DNA from: JBCCGI01 sp039029355
GTDB lineage: Bacteria; Planctomycetota; UBA1135; GCA-002686595
Length of the DNA stretch: 24,826 bases
Assembly: GCA_039029355.1 (NCBI GenBank)
Contig: JBCCGI010000102.1
Span: forward strand, 1 to 24,826
Direction: 5' to 3'
Numbering within the stretch: the first letter of the stretch is position 1; each line of letters opens with the position of its first letter. The notes under the pieces are model-generated. The model was not told where the DNA came from. It saw nothing but the letters and a program-made list of their open reading frames with translations, and did not search any database. Below, piece by piece: positions 8,780-16,669 of this stretch. The translations under genes were made by a program, and so were the position numbers.

Positions 8780-9229
8780 CTAGGGAGCCGTCACCGGCAC
8801 GACGTCGGTGAGCTCGCCGAAGGCGACCGTGGAGAGGTCGAGCGAGAGCCCCACGGCGTAGAACGTCTGGCCGCTAGCGAGGGGCGGCAGAGGCGGCGTT
8901 GCACCCGAGCCACCGGCGTCCAGCGGCACCTGCAGCAGCCCCGGATTCGCCACGCTCGCGAGCAGCAACGCGTCCAGCGCCAGCCCGGTGTTGCGGCCGT
9001 CGCCGAAGGGCGGTGCGAGGTCGCCCTCCGACGCGGCGAGCAGGATCCAGCCGATGGCGTCGTCCACGTAGTAGAGAGCGCTCAGCTCGCCGTCGGTAGC
9101 GACCTGCCACCCGCGTGGCTGGCCGAAGTCCTGGAGGAGGACGGGCTCACGCGCCAGGCCCTGGGCGTGGATCGGGACCGCGGCGGTGAGGGGGATGAGA
9201 CTGCAAACGAGGAGCGCGAGCGCTTTCAT
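8780..9229 (-). CDS. Small exported protein of unknown function
   Basis: 149 residues starting at ATG 9229 with a clear signal peptide (MKALALLVCSLIPLTAA, cleavage probably after VPIHA). The mature part has no cysteine. Its C-terminal half (LLLASVANPGLLQVPLDAGG, GQTFYAVGLSLDLSTVAFGE, ending DVVPVTAP) resembles the beta-sandwich tails of many planctomycete exported proteins of unknown role. A longer upstream reading in the same frame, with possible starts as far as 10108, runs through the oppositely oriented neighbour and is not credible. The gene is divergent from the cysteine-rich exported protein that starts at 9590. Confidence 0.75.
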   Translation of the reverse strand: MKALALLVCSLIPLTAAVPIHAQGLAREPVLLQDFGQPRGWQVATDGELSALYYVDDAIGWILLAASEGDLAPPFGDGRNTGLALDALLLASVANPGLLQVPLDAGGSGATPPLPPLASGQTFYAVGLSLDLSTVAFGELTDVVPVTAP

Positions 9230-9589
9230 TCTTGGGTGAGATGGGGGTTGAGCGGGAGGCTCAGCGACCAGGGTTAGCCTAGCGCTACGCCGCCTCGCCG
9301 GAACCCCTCCGGGCCGACGCCACGGACGAGGGACTGCGGGCGCCCGGCCCAGCGCGTTCAGCGAGGAGGCGAGGTCGCCCGAGTCGCCCTCGCAGGCCCG
9401 GTCGCCGGCGAAGACCCGATCCAAGGGACCAGCGGCCGGGCCATGCGGGGGAGGCCTGGCCGAGGCTCTCGGACGGATTTGTGCCGCGATCTGCCAACCG
9501 TCCAAATCCGGCCTCCGGGACGCCCCGTAGAAGCCGGCAAGACCGGGGAATGACCCCCGCTCGTCCGACTCGAAAGACCCTTGGGAGCC
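9230..9589. other. Divergent intergenic region
   Basis: This 360-bp stretch separates two divergent exported-protein genes and should hold both promoters. No gene was recognised in it. The only clear structure is the inverted repeat at 9474-9510, listed separately. Confidence 0.5.
9474..9510. repeat. 8-bp inverted repeat upstream of exported protein gene
   Basis: CGGATTTG (9474-9481) and CAAATCCG (9503-9510) are exact reverse complements 21 bp apart, about 80 bp before the ATG at 9590. An overlapping pair, GGACGG (9471-9476) and CCGTCC (9498-9503), cannot form at the same time, so two alternative hairpins are possible in RNA. An operator or leader function is speculation. Confidence 0.4.
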
Positions 9590-10831
9590 ATGAAGACCAC
9601 CCTCGTTACCGCCCTTCTGACCTCGACCCTGCTGGCGGGCGCCGCCGGTGCCCAGTGTTTTGTCCCCGACGGCCTCTCCGGCCCGTGCTGGGAGCCGACC
9701 GACGCGAACCTGCCGGACTTCCCCGGCGCGCAGCTGCCCGGCCTGAACATCTGCTGGGATGCCTGCGATCCGACGGCCGAGACCTGCCTGCAGGTCAACA
9801 TCGACAACCCGATGCAGGTCTCGTGCGATCAGTACATCGCCGAGCTGATCACCTTCGACTGCGCCGGCATGCCGCTGCTGACGGGCAAGGTCACGCTCGA
9901 CTACACCCGCACCTGGCAGGAGATCGGCGCCTCGCCGAACATCCAGTATCAGGTCTGGCGCTTCGTCGCCAAGGTGGACCTGGCGCAGGTCATCGCGGGC
10001 ATCGATCCGGGCTGCCCGATCCCGAACAGCCTCGGGACGTACGAGACGGCCTTCTACTACGGCTACATGGACTTCGCGCGCAACTGCTTCACCGGGGAGT
10101 GGGAGCACTCGCTCGTCCTATTCCACAACTGCGATGCCTTCCAGCACCAGCCCGGCATCTCGAGCAAGCCCGGCGTCTTCGATCCGGGCACGACCTACGC
10201 CATCGTCGCGCCGAGCACCTCGGCGAACCCGTTCGTACCGGCCGCCATGCCGGCGCCGGGCGGCTCGATGGTCGCCGAGGCCGTCCGCCTGTCGGCCGAT
10301 CCGGCGATCGGCGGCTGCGTGAACGAGGAGCGCATCTCCCAAGGCGTGATCCAGCCGATCGGGCAGGGCTGCATGTGCCCCTTCGCGCTCTTCCCCGGCC
10401 AGGTCACCGCGCGGCACATCGAAGGCATCGGCTCCTGCCCGACCCCGATCGGTCCCGGCTCGAGCTTCCGCTCGCTCAACGTCTTCCCCGGCTTCCCCTG
10501 GCTGGAGAACGTGACCACGTCGATCGGTTCCTGGACCACGACCTCCTCCTACCCCGGTCCCGAGGCCGCCTGGGTGGATGAGGGCGTCTACCTGTACGAC
10601 GACAGCTGCGCCACCGCCGCGGGTACGCCGTCGCTCTTCGCTGACCTCCTCTACGGCGCCAGCACGTCGAAGGGCTTCGAGATCCTCTTCGACTCGACCT
10701 TCGGCGCTCCGCTCACCGAGAACTTCACCGACCTGGCGAGCAACGTCTCCTTCCCGGTCGGCACCCCGCTGCCGCTGCCGCTGGTCGGCGACGTCAAGCC
10801 CACGCGGCACCTGATCTACACCAACATCTAG
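9590..10831 (+). CDS. Cysteine-rich exported protein of unknown function
   Basis: 413 residues from ATG 9590; a TTG three codons upstream is less likely. The signal peptide is MKTTLVTALLTSTLLAGAAG with cleavage near AGA-Q, so the mature protein begins QCFVPDGLSGPCW. About 15 cysteines are spread over the chain (for example NICWDACDPTAETC, GCMCPF), which suggests several disulfides in the periplasm or outside the cell. No catalytic motif is recognised. The composition (many Gly, Pro, Tyr, Trp and Cys, few Lys) fits a secreted structural or surface protein. It is followed by a strong hairpin at 10877-10908. It is not part of the peptide-export operon, but it is a plausible client for the disulfide machinery of the same cell. 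Confidence 0.8.
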   Translation: MKTTLVTALLTSTLLAGAAGAQCFVPDGLSGPCWEPTDANLPDFPGAQLPGLNICWDACDPTAETCLQVNIDNPMQVSCDQYIAELITFDCAGMPLLTGKVTLDYTRTWQEIGASPNIQYQVWRFVAKVDLAQVIAGIDPGCPIPNSLGTYETAFYYGYMDFARNCFTGEWEHSLVLFHNCDAFQHQPGISSKPGVFDPGTTYAIVAPSTSANPFVPAAMPAPGGSMVAEAVRLSADPAIGGCVNEERISQGVIQPIGQGCMCPFALFPGQVTARHIEGIGSCPTPIGPGSSFRSLNVFPGFPWLENVTTSIGSWTTTSSYPGPEAAWVDEGVYLYDDSCATAAGTPSLFADLLYGASTSKGFEILFDSTFGAPLTENFTDLASNVSFPVGTPLPLPLVGDVKPTRHLIYTNI

Positions 10832-10855
10832 GCAGGGAATCACACGCCTGGAGAG

Positions 10856-10871
10856 GGGAGGAGCTCCTCCC
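10856..10871. repeat. 16-bp perfect palindrome
   Basis: GGGAGGAGCTCCTCCC is its own reverse complement. It lies 24 bp after the stop of the exported protein and 5 bp before a longer hairpin. It may be part of the same transcription end region. Confidence 0.5.
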
Positions 10872-10876
10872 AAGGG

Positions 10877-10908
10877 GGCCGCGGCGCGTCGCTCGACGCG
10901 TCGCGGCC
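10877..10908. terminator. Strong hairpin between convergent genes, probable terminator
   Basis: A 15-bp stem (arms 10877-10891 and 10894-10908, one G-T wobble) closes on a 2-base centre and is followed on the plus strand by gttctcgtt. It lies 45 bp after the stop of the cysteine-rich protein and 15 bp from the stop of the convergent hydrolase, so it could end transcripts from both sides. The T-run is poor, as is common at this GC content. Confidence 0.6.
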
Positions 10909-10923
10909 GTTCTCGTTCGCGCG

Positions 10924-12093
10924 CTAGTCGGAGGAGCGCAGCGCCTCGAGCAGGCGCTCCTTCGCGCCCTCGGCCGCCTCCGCGCCAGGCGTCCCGCCGC
11001 AGTTCGCGGCCGTGACGACCACCACGTCGGCCTCAGGCAGCGCGAAGACGGTCGCGTACCAGGTGTTGTCGCTGCCGGCGTGCGTCAGCAGGGTGCGGTC
11101 GCGCCCGTCCCACTCGTACGCGTCGACGCCCCACCCGCAGGCGTAGCCGCTCGCGAGCGGGTCCGCGTGCAGGCGGCGGTAGCTCTCCGCCGTGACGAGC
11201 CCGTCCTCGCCGCGGAAGCCCGCGAGGTGGTCCGCGACGAAGCGGGCCCAGTCGGCGAGGTTGCTGTGGACGAGGCCGGCGGGGCCCAGGGCGTCGGGCA
11301 GCGCGCCCTTCGGCCCGGGCGCGAGCGGCGTCCAGCCGTCGCCGTCCTGCGTGTGGCCGACAGGGACGTCCGCTCCCGACGGCGACCACGCGCCGGCGCT
11401 CTTCAGCTCGAGCGGCCGGAAGACCCGCTCGACGATGAGCTCGGACCAGGGCTTGCCCGCGCGCGCCTGCACCATCGCGCCGACCGCCATGTAGCCGTAG
11501 TTCGAGTAGTCGAAGCCGTCCTCCGGCGGCGCGACGGGCGGAAGCTCGAGCACCCGGGCGAGCGTGTCCAGGCGCACTTCCGGCGCCGGGCCCTCGGCCG
11601 AGAGCAGGAAGTCGAAGGCCGCGCCCAGCTCGGGCCGGCGGCGCTCGGCGATCCCGCCGCGGTGACGCAGGAGCTGCTCGACCGTCACGCTGTGGTACCC
11701 CGGGTCGATGCGCTTCGAGAACGCGGGCAGCGCCTCGGCGACGGTGGTGTCCCAGGTGAGGAGCTCGTCCTCGACGAGCGTCGCGACCAGCGTGGCCGTG
11801 ATCGCCTTGGCGCACGAGCCGAGGTGGATCGGGTCGTCGATCGCCAGGCGCGCGTCCGAGCCGTACGCGCGCACGCCGGCGGCGCCCCAGGCGGCGACCT
11901 GGCCTTCGACCAGCGCGAGCGCGACGACCCCGGGGGCGCCGGCTCGGTCGCGGAGGGACTCGAGTTCCTTCGACAGGTCCTCCCCCGGGCGCGCGGCCTT
12001 CACCGTCGGCGCGCCGGGCGCGAGCGGAAGAGGGGCGAGGGCGACGAGGGCGACGAGGGAGAGCAGGGCCAGAGGTCGGAGCGCGCACTTCAT
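10924..12093 (-). CDS. Exported beta-lactamase-family serine hydrolase (class C / penicillin-binding type)
   Basis: 389 residues with an N-terminal signal (MKCALRPLALLSLVALVALA). All three catalytic motifs of the class C beta-lactamase/DD-peptidase fold are visible: Ser-x-x-Lys in LGSCAKAIT (Ser93, Lys96), Tyr-x-Asn in FDYSNYGYM (Tyr196-Ser197-Asn198) and His-x-Gly in LLTHAGSDN (His338-Gly340, in place of KTG). HxG is typical of the esterase/peptidase branch rather than true AmpC. A role in peptide or ester hydrolysis in the periplasm is more likely than antibiotic resistance; the substrate is unknown. It stands alone, convergent with the upstream exported protein. Confidence 0.9.
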   Translation of the reverse strand: MKCALRPLALLSLVALVALAPLPLAPGAPTVKAARPGEDLSKELESLRDRAGAPGVVALALVEGQVAAWGAAGVRAYGSDARLAIDDPIHLGSCAKAITATLVATLVEDELLTWDTTVAEALPAFSKRIDPGYHSVTVEQLLRHRGGIAERRRPELGAAFDFLLSAEGPAPEVRLDTLARVLELPPVAPPEDGFDYSNYGYMAVGAMVQARAGKPWSELIVERVFRPLELKSAGAWSPSGADVPVGHTQDGDGWTPLAPGPKGALPDALGPAGLVHSNLADWARFVADHLAGFRGEDGLVTAESYRRLHADPLASGYACGWGVDAYEWDGRDRTLLTHAGSDNTWYATVFALPEADVVVVTAANCGGTPGAEAAEGAKERLLEALRSSD

Positions 12094-12116
12094 GGCTGGA
12101 TTCTAGGCTGCGGAAG

Positions 12117-12144
12117 CCGGCGCGCCGCCTACACGGCGCGCCGG
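12117..12144. terminator. 11-bp perfect hairpin, terminator-like
   Basis: CCGGCGCGCCG (12117-12127) and CGGCGCGCCGG (12134-12144) are exact reverse complements around a 6-base loop. The hairpin begins 10 bases after the stop of the short minus-strand reading frame at 12154-12273 and sits upstream of the hydrolase start (12093). It therefore looks like the end of an upstream minus-strand transcript. No T-run follows. Confidence 0.45.
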
Positions 12145-12153
12145 GGGGCGGAT

Positions 12154-12273
12154 CTAGCGGGACAGGGTCACGTCGACGTCGTCGTACTCCCGGGCGTGGG
12201 CGGTCGCCACGCGCCGGAGGCAGGCCTGGTGCGAGAGCAGCGCCTGTGCGATCGAGGGGGACTGGTCCGGCAT
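12154..12273 (-). pseudogene. Possible remnant of an ECF sigma factor N-terminus
   Basis: A 39-codon frame from ATG 12273 to TAG at 12154 encodes a peptide starting MPDQSPSIAQALLSHQACLR. It aligns by eye with the first residues of the ECF sigma factor at 24211 (MPDPVPIEDLLAHRDFLHRL) and, more loosely, with region 2.1 of the one at 18961. It then stops before the conserved Asp/Gln helix of region 2.2. No other frame continues the domain. A terminator-like hairpin follows the stop. A truncated gene is the simplest reading; a genuine small protein or chance are alternatives. Confidence 0.3.
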
Positions 12274-12454
12274 CGGATGCGGTCCGGGGAAGACAACGCC
12301 ACGGCCGCAGAAAGGGAGCCCGGATTCCGTCGAAATCGGGCGGTGCCCTCCCACGCCCGGCCCGCCACCCGCGTTGGAGCGAGCGCCGCCGCCGGACGTG
12401 GAAGCGCGGGCGAGCAACCTGGTGCCGCTTCGCCGACGCGGTAGCCTGAAGATC

Positions 12455-13852
12455 ATGCGCCGCTTCGCCCTCACCCTAACGGCCTACCTGCCGCTCGCCG
12501 GCTGCTCAGCTTCGGTGGAACGAAACGAGTCGAGCCCTCTGCCCGTGATCGTCGTCGGCGCCGGTGTCGCGGGGCTCGCCGCGGCGCGCGCGTTGACCGA
12601 CGCCGGCCACGACGTCGTGGTCCTGGAAGCCCGCGATCGGATCGGTGGTCGGATCGACACGCGCACCGTCGGTGGCGTGCCGGTCGACGCCGGGGCGATG
12701 TTCCTGCACGGTGTCGCCGACAACCCGCTGGCGAACTTCTGCGACGCGCAGGGCATCCGGTACCGCTCGACGGGCTTCGGGATGGAACCGATCTACGATG
12801 CGGCGACGGGCGCGCCGCTCGAGGACGGCTTCCTGCCGCTGGTTCTGGCGATGCGCGACTTCGACGAGCGGGTGGAGGAGTTGGCGGCCGAGCTGCCCGC
12901 CGACGCCTCGGTGGCCGACGCCATCGCGGCGTTCCTCGATCGGGAGTCCGAGCTGTCCGCGGACGAGCGCCGTCACGCGTCGTTCGCGCTCAACCAGATC
13001 CTGATCGAGCTCTACGAGTCCGGGCCGCCCGACCGGATGTCGCTACGCGCGTATGTCGAGGCCCCGTACGAGGAGTTCGAGGGCGGCAACCACGTCCTGC
13101 CGGGCGGCTATGCCGCGGTGGTCGAGGCGCTCGCCGCGGGCCTCGACATCCGCCTCAACGCCCCGGTCGAGCGCATCACGTACAGCCCCTCCGGGGTGAC
13201 CGTCGCCGGGAGCGCGGGCGAGCTGCGCGGCAGCCATGCGATCGTGACCGTGCCGCTGGGCGTGCTGAAGGCGGGGCGCATCGAGTTCGTCCCGCCGCTG
13301 CCCGCCGCCAAGCGCGCGAGCATCGACCGCCTCGACATGGGCGACCTAGAGAAGGTCATCCTGCGCTTCGACACGCCGTTCTGGCGCGAGCGCGGCGCGG
13401 CCTCGACGTTCCTCTACATCGCGGAGACGCCGGGCGAGTTTCTGGGCTTCAGCGACTGGAGCGACGTGGCCGGAGGAACCACGTTGGTCTGCCTCTACGG
13501 AGGCCGCACCGCGCGCGACGTGCTCGACAAATGGGACGACGAGGAGATCGGCCGTCAGGCGGTCGCGGCGCTGCGCGACATCTTCGGAGCCGACATCCCC
13601 GACCCGAGCGCCGTCCACGTGACCCGCTGGCGCGGCGATCCCTGGTCGCTCGGCTCTTACAGCTATCTGCCGATCGGCGCGAGCTCGGCCGACTTCCGCG
13701 AGCTGGCCGAGCCGGTCGACGGGAGGCTGCTGTTCGCCGGCGAGGCGACCGAGCCGCTGGTGTACGGAACGGTCCACGGCGCGCTGGTTTCGGGCCTGCG
13801 CGAGGCCCGGCGGATCGCCGGGGATGCCGCGGTGCTCCCCGGGCTCGACTAG
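12455..13852 (+). CDS. Lipoprotein flavin amine oxidase (FAD-dependent)
   Basis: 465 residues starting at ATG 12455. The N-terminus MRRFALTLTAYLPLAGC carries a lipobox (Leu-Ala-Gly-Cys17), so it is predicted to be lipid-anchored. The upstream in-frame ATG near 12374 would hide this signal. The dinucleotide-binding motif VIVVGAGVAGLAAARAL is followed by VVVLEARDRIGGR, the standard start of the monoamine/polyamine oxidase family. The C-terminal FAD motif is LLFAGEATEPLVYGTVHGAL. Members oxidise amines (polyamines, aromatic amines or amino acids) and release H2O2. The substrate is not evident. No partner gene is adjacent. It ends 12 bp from the stop of the convergent peptide-export operon. Confidence 0.9.
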   Translation: MRRFALTLTAYLPLAGCSASVERNESSPLPVIVVGAGVAGLAAARALTDAGHDVVVLEARDRIGGRIDTRTVGGVPVDAGAMFLHGVADNPLANFCDAQGIRYRSTGFGMEPIYDAATGAPLEDGFLPLVLAMRDFDERVEELAAELPADASVADAIAAFLDRESELSADERRHASFALNQILIELYESGPPDRMSLRAYVEAPYEEFEGGNHVLPGGYAAVVEALAAGLDIRLNAPVERITYSPSGVTVAGSAGELRGSHAIVTVPLGVLKAGRIEFVPPLPAAKRASIDRLDMGDLEKVILRFDTPFWRERGAASTFLYIAETPGEFLGFSDWSDVAGGTTLVCLYGGRTARDVLDKWDDEEIGRQAVAALRDIFGADIPDPSAVHVTRWRGDPWSLGSYSYLPIGASSADFRELAEPVDGRLLFAGEATEPLVYGTVHGALVSGLREARRIAGDAAVLPGLD

Positions 13853-13864
13853 GCGACCAGCTCG

Positions 13865-14371
13865 TCAGAGGTCCGCGCCCGGCGCCCCGCGCAGCACCGG
13901 GGGGATCACGAGGTCGAGGAGGGGCGTCCCGCCGAGCTCGACCGTCAGCTCCCCGCGGCGACCGGGCTCCGGGGTCGCGTCGTCGGAGGGGGCGCGGGCC
14001 GGATCCCAGCGGACGCGCAGCCCCCGCAGGCCCGCATCGCTCGCGTCGAGCAGCGACTCCACGCGCCCCGTCGCCGGGACGGCTCCGGGCTCCCAGGTCA
14101 CGGTGACGCGCTGCCCGGGCTCAATCCGACGCGCCTGGGCCGCGTCCAGTGCCGGCAGGAACGAGAGCTCGCGCGACGGACCGGCCGACGTTCCCTGCGC
14201 CTGAACCGGCGCGTGGATCCGCGTGGGAAGCTCGACGCGGGCCAGGAGCAGGAGGCCGGCGAGGGACGCCAGCGCAACGCCCGCCATTCCCCACCGCACA
14301 GCCGCATGGGGCCGGCGCGCGAGGATCGCGGCGACCGCGGGGATCGCGGGGGGCTGCCCTCGCGCGGTCAT
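13865..14371 (-). CDS. Short HlyD-like accessory protein of the peptide exporter
   Basis: 168 residues, the last gene of the peptide-export operon. Its ATG (14369-14371) overlaps the exporter's TGA (14368-14370) as ATGA, which suggests coupled translation. One membrane segment lies at about residues 27-45 (WGMAGVALASLAGLLLLA), followed by VELPTRIHAPVQAQGT and a beta-rich part (ELSFLPALDAAQARRIEPGQ, then RVTVTWEPG and GRVESLLD) like the membrane-proximal barrel of HlyD-type adaptor proteins. Usual HlyD adaptors are around 400 residues. This one appears to lack the long coiled-coil hairpin and lipoyl domains that reach the outer membrane. The name rests on position and the TM-plus-barrel pattern; a database match could be weak. 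Confidence 0.6.
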   Translation of the reverse strand: MTARGQPPAIPAVAAILARRPHAAVRWGMAGVALASLAGLLLLARVELPTRIHAPVQAQGTSAGPSRELSFLPALDAAQARRIEPGQRVTVTWEPGAVPATGRVESLLDASDAGLRGLRVRWDPARAPSDDATPEPGRRGELTVELGGTPLLDLVIPPVLRGAPGADL

Positions 14372-16665
14372 CGGTCGAGCTCCAGCTGGTTCTTGACCAG
14401 CGCGTAGTACCGCCCGCGCCGCGCCACCAGCTGCCGGTGGTCGCCGCGCTCGACGATGCGGCCCTTCTCCAGCACCAGGATCTGGCGCGCCTCACGCACG
14501 GTGCTGAGGCGGTGCGCAACGACGATCGCGGTGCGGTTGCGGAAGACCGTGCGCAGGTTGCCCATCACCTCGCGCTCGGTCTCGGCGTCGAGCGCGCTGG
14601 TCGCCTCGTCGAACAGCAGGAAGCGCGGCGAGCGGTAGACCGCGCGGGCGATCAGGATCCGCTGGCGCTGGCCCGAGCTCATCGCCTCGCCGCGGGCGCC
14701 GATGCGCGTGCGGTAGCCCTGGGGGAGCGCCTCGATGAAGGCGTCGATGCGTGCCGCGCGGGCCGCCGCGCGCAGGCGGGTCGGGTCGACTTCGCCCTCG
14801 CCCAGCGCGATGTTGCGCTCGATCGTGTCGGCGAAGATGTAGCCGTCCTGGAGCACGGTACCGCACTGCCCGCGCCACCAGGCGGTGCCCGCGTGCTGCA
14901 GGTCGGTCGAGCCGACGCGGATCGAACCGCGCGTGGGCGCCCCGACCTTCAGCAGCAGCTTGAGGAGCGTCGTCTTGCCGCTCCCGCTGCTGCCGACGAT
15001 AGCCGTCAGCGCTCCCGGGGGAGCCTCGAACGACACGTCGCGCAGCACGTCCTCGTCGCCGCCGTCGTAGCGGAAGGAGAGGTTGCGGACCACGAGCGGC
15101 GCGTCGGGCCGGATCGTGGGTGACGGGGCGTGCGCCGCGCTGCCGGAGTCCTCCTCCGGCTGGTCGCGCACCTCGACCAGCCGCTCCAGGCTCATATTCG
15201 CGTCCTGGTAGGCGCGCGTGAAGCCGAGGAACTGCCCGACCGGCAGGTTGAGCTGCCCGAGGATGTACTGGACGGCCATCATCATGCCGAGGCTCATGTC
15301 GCCGTCGATCACGCTCTGGGCCGAGACGAACGTCAGGAGGATGTTCTTCAGCTCGTGGATCGCCAGCGCGCCGCCCTCCTGCGTCTGCCCGAGGGACAGG
15401 GACGCGAGCCGCGTGTTGAAGATGCGCGCCTGCACGCCGCCCCACTCCTGGAGCCGCTGCTGTTCCGCGCCGTACAGCTTGATCTCGCGCATCCCCGCCA
15501 CGAGCTGCACGAGTACCGAGTGCTCGTCCGCCAGCTCGCCGAAGCGGCGCTGGTCCAGCCGCCGGCGCCGCGACGCGAACGCGAGCGTCCACAGCAGCGA
15601 CAGCAGGCTGCCGGCGGCGAAGATCAGGAGCAGGGTGCCGCTGTAGAACGCGAGCACCACGCTGTAGAGCAGCAGGCTCAGCGACGAGAAGAGAACGTCG
15701 AGCGCGATCGTCGTCAGGAACGTCTCGACGCGGTCGTGGTCGCGGATGCGCTGGAGTACGTCGCCGACGATCCGTTGCTGGAAGAACGAGAGCGGCAGGC
15801 GCACGAGCTGCTGCAGGAAGTCCGAGACGATCGAGAGGTTCACGCGGCTGCCGACGTGCACCAGGATCCACGCCCGCAGAAAGCGGACGGCGGTCTGCCC
15901 GGCGAACAGCATCAGGAGCGCCAGGAGCAACGCGTGGATCAGGGCAACGTCGCGGTTGCCGATGCCGGAGTCGACGATCGCCTGGGTCAGGAACGGCGGG
16001 AAGAAGCTGAAGAGCACGCCGAGCAGGATCCCGAGGCCGAGCTGCAGGAACAGCGGCAGCTCGCGGCGCAGGTAGCGCGTCACGTAGGCCCAGGCTCCGC
16101 GGCGGCGCCGGCGGGCGCGGGCCGAGCGCCCGAAGTCCGCTCCGGGCTCGAGCGCCAGCACGACGGCGGTCGGGCGTTCGGGCGCGTCCCGCGCCGCGCC
16201 GTCCGCGAGGTGGTCGAGGAAGTGCTCCATCGGCATCCGCAGCCGCCCGCGCACCGGGTCGGCGAGCCACACGTGCCGCTGCGACCAGCGGTACAGGACG
16301 ACGTAGTGGCTCTTGCTCCAGTGCAGGATGCACGGCAGCGCCAGGCGCTTAAGGCCGGCGGCGTCGACGCGTCCCGCCTCTGCCCGCAGCCCGATGGCCT
16401 CGGCCGCCCGCGACAGGTGCAGCAGCGACGTGCCCTCGCGGTCGACCGCGCAGAGCCTGCGGAGCTCGGCGGGCTCGTACCGTCGGCCGTGGTGCTCCGC
16501 GATCATCCGCAGGCAGGTCGGCCCGCAGTCCATCTGATCGAGCTGCCGGTGGAGCGGGAACCTCCGCCACCCGGCGAGCAGCCGCGGGCCGGCCCGGCGG
16601 AACCGTCCGCCGAGCAGGCGGCCGAACCGGAGGCCAAAGCGGCGCGCGAAAGCGGCTTCGCCCAT
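14368..16665 (-). CDS. Peptidase-containing ABC transporter (PCAT) with active C39 protease
   Basis: 765 residues combining the three parts of a double-glycine peptide exporter. The N-terminal C39 cysteine protease has Gln41, Cys47 (QMDCGPTC), His120 (KSHYVVLY) and Asp136 (LADPVRGR), so its catalytic set is complete. A six-helix ABC membrane domain follows (about residues 190-470; LFLQLGLGILLGVLFSFF, SLSLLLYSVVLAFYSG). The ATPase has Walker A GSSGSGKTT (558-566), signature MSSGQ (662-666), Walker B FLLFDEA and H-loop His718. Such transporters cleave the leader after Gly-Gly in the cytoplasm and export the core using ATP. The start is 4 bp after the stop of the VKOR-DsbA gene. A 30-residue Arg-rich lead precedes the C39 domain. 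The peptide gene at 18483-18686 is the obvious substrate. Confidence 0.95.
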   Translation of the reverse strand: MGEAAFARRFGLRFGRLLGGRFRRAGPRLLAGWRRFPLHRQLDQMDCGPTCLRMIAEHHGRRYEPAELRRLCAVDREGTSLLHLSRAAEAIGLRAEAGRVDAAGLKRLALPCILHWSKSHYVVLYRWSQRHVWLADPVRGRLRMPMEHFLDHLADGAARDAPERPTAVVLALEPGADFGRSARARRRRRGAWAYVTRYLRRELPLFLQLGLGILLGVLFSFFPPFLTQAIVDSGIGNRDVALIHALLLALLMLFAGQTAVRFLRAWILVHVGSRVNLSIVSDFLQQLVRLPLSFFQQRIVGDVLQRIRDHDRVETFLTTIALDVLFSSLSLLLYSVVLAFYSGTLLLIFAAGSLLSLLWTLAFASRRRRLDQRRFGELADEHSVLVQLVAGMREIKLYGAEQQRLQEWGGVQARIFNTRLASLSLGQTQEGGALAIHELKNILLTFVSAQSVIDGDMSLGMMMAVQYILGQLNLPVGQFLGFTRAYQDANMSLERLVEVRDQPEEDSGSAAHAPSPTIRPDAPLVVRNLSFRYDGGDEDVLRDVSFEAPPGALTAIVGSSGSGKTTLLKLLLKVGAPTRGSIRVGSTDLQHAGTAWWRGQCGTVLQDGYIFADTIERNIALGEGEVDPTRLRAAARAARIDAFIEALPQGYRTRIGARGEAMSSGQRQRILIARAVYRSPRFLLFDEATSALDAETEREVMGNLRTVFRNRTAIVVAHRLSTVREARQILVLEKGRIVERGDHRQLVARRGRYYALVKNQLELDR

Positions 16666-16669
16666 TCCG

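Noticed and set aside
8780..10108. 442-codon extended form of the small exported protein
   Set aside because: The extension runs antisense through the cysteine-rich exported gene and has no conserved features. A proper signal peptide begins at 9229.
10924..12093. Annotation as an antibiotic-resistance beta-lactamase
   Set aside because: The third motif is His-Ala-Gly rather than Lys-Thr-Gly, and the context is environmental; a general serine hydrolase name is safer.
12412..12454. Upstream in-frame start for the amine oxidase near 12374
   Set aside because: It would place about 27 non-conserved residues before a perfect lipoprotein signal, which must be N-terminal to work.
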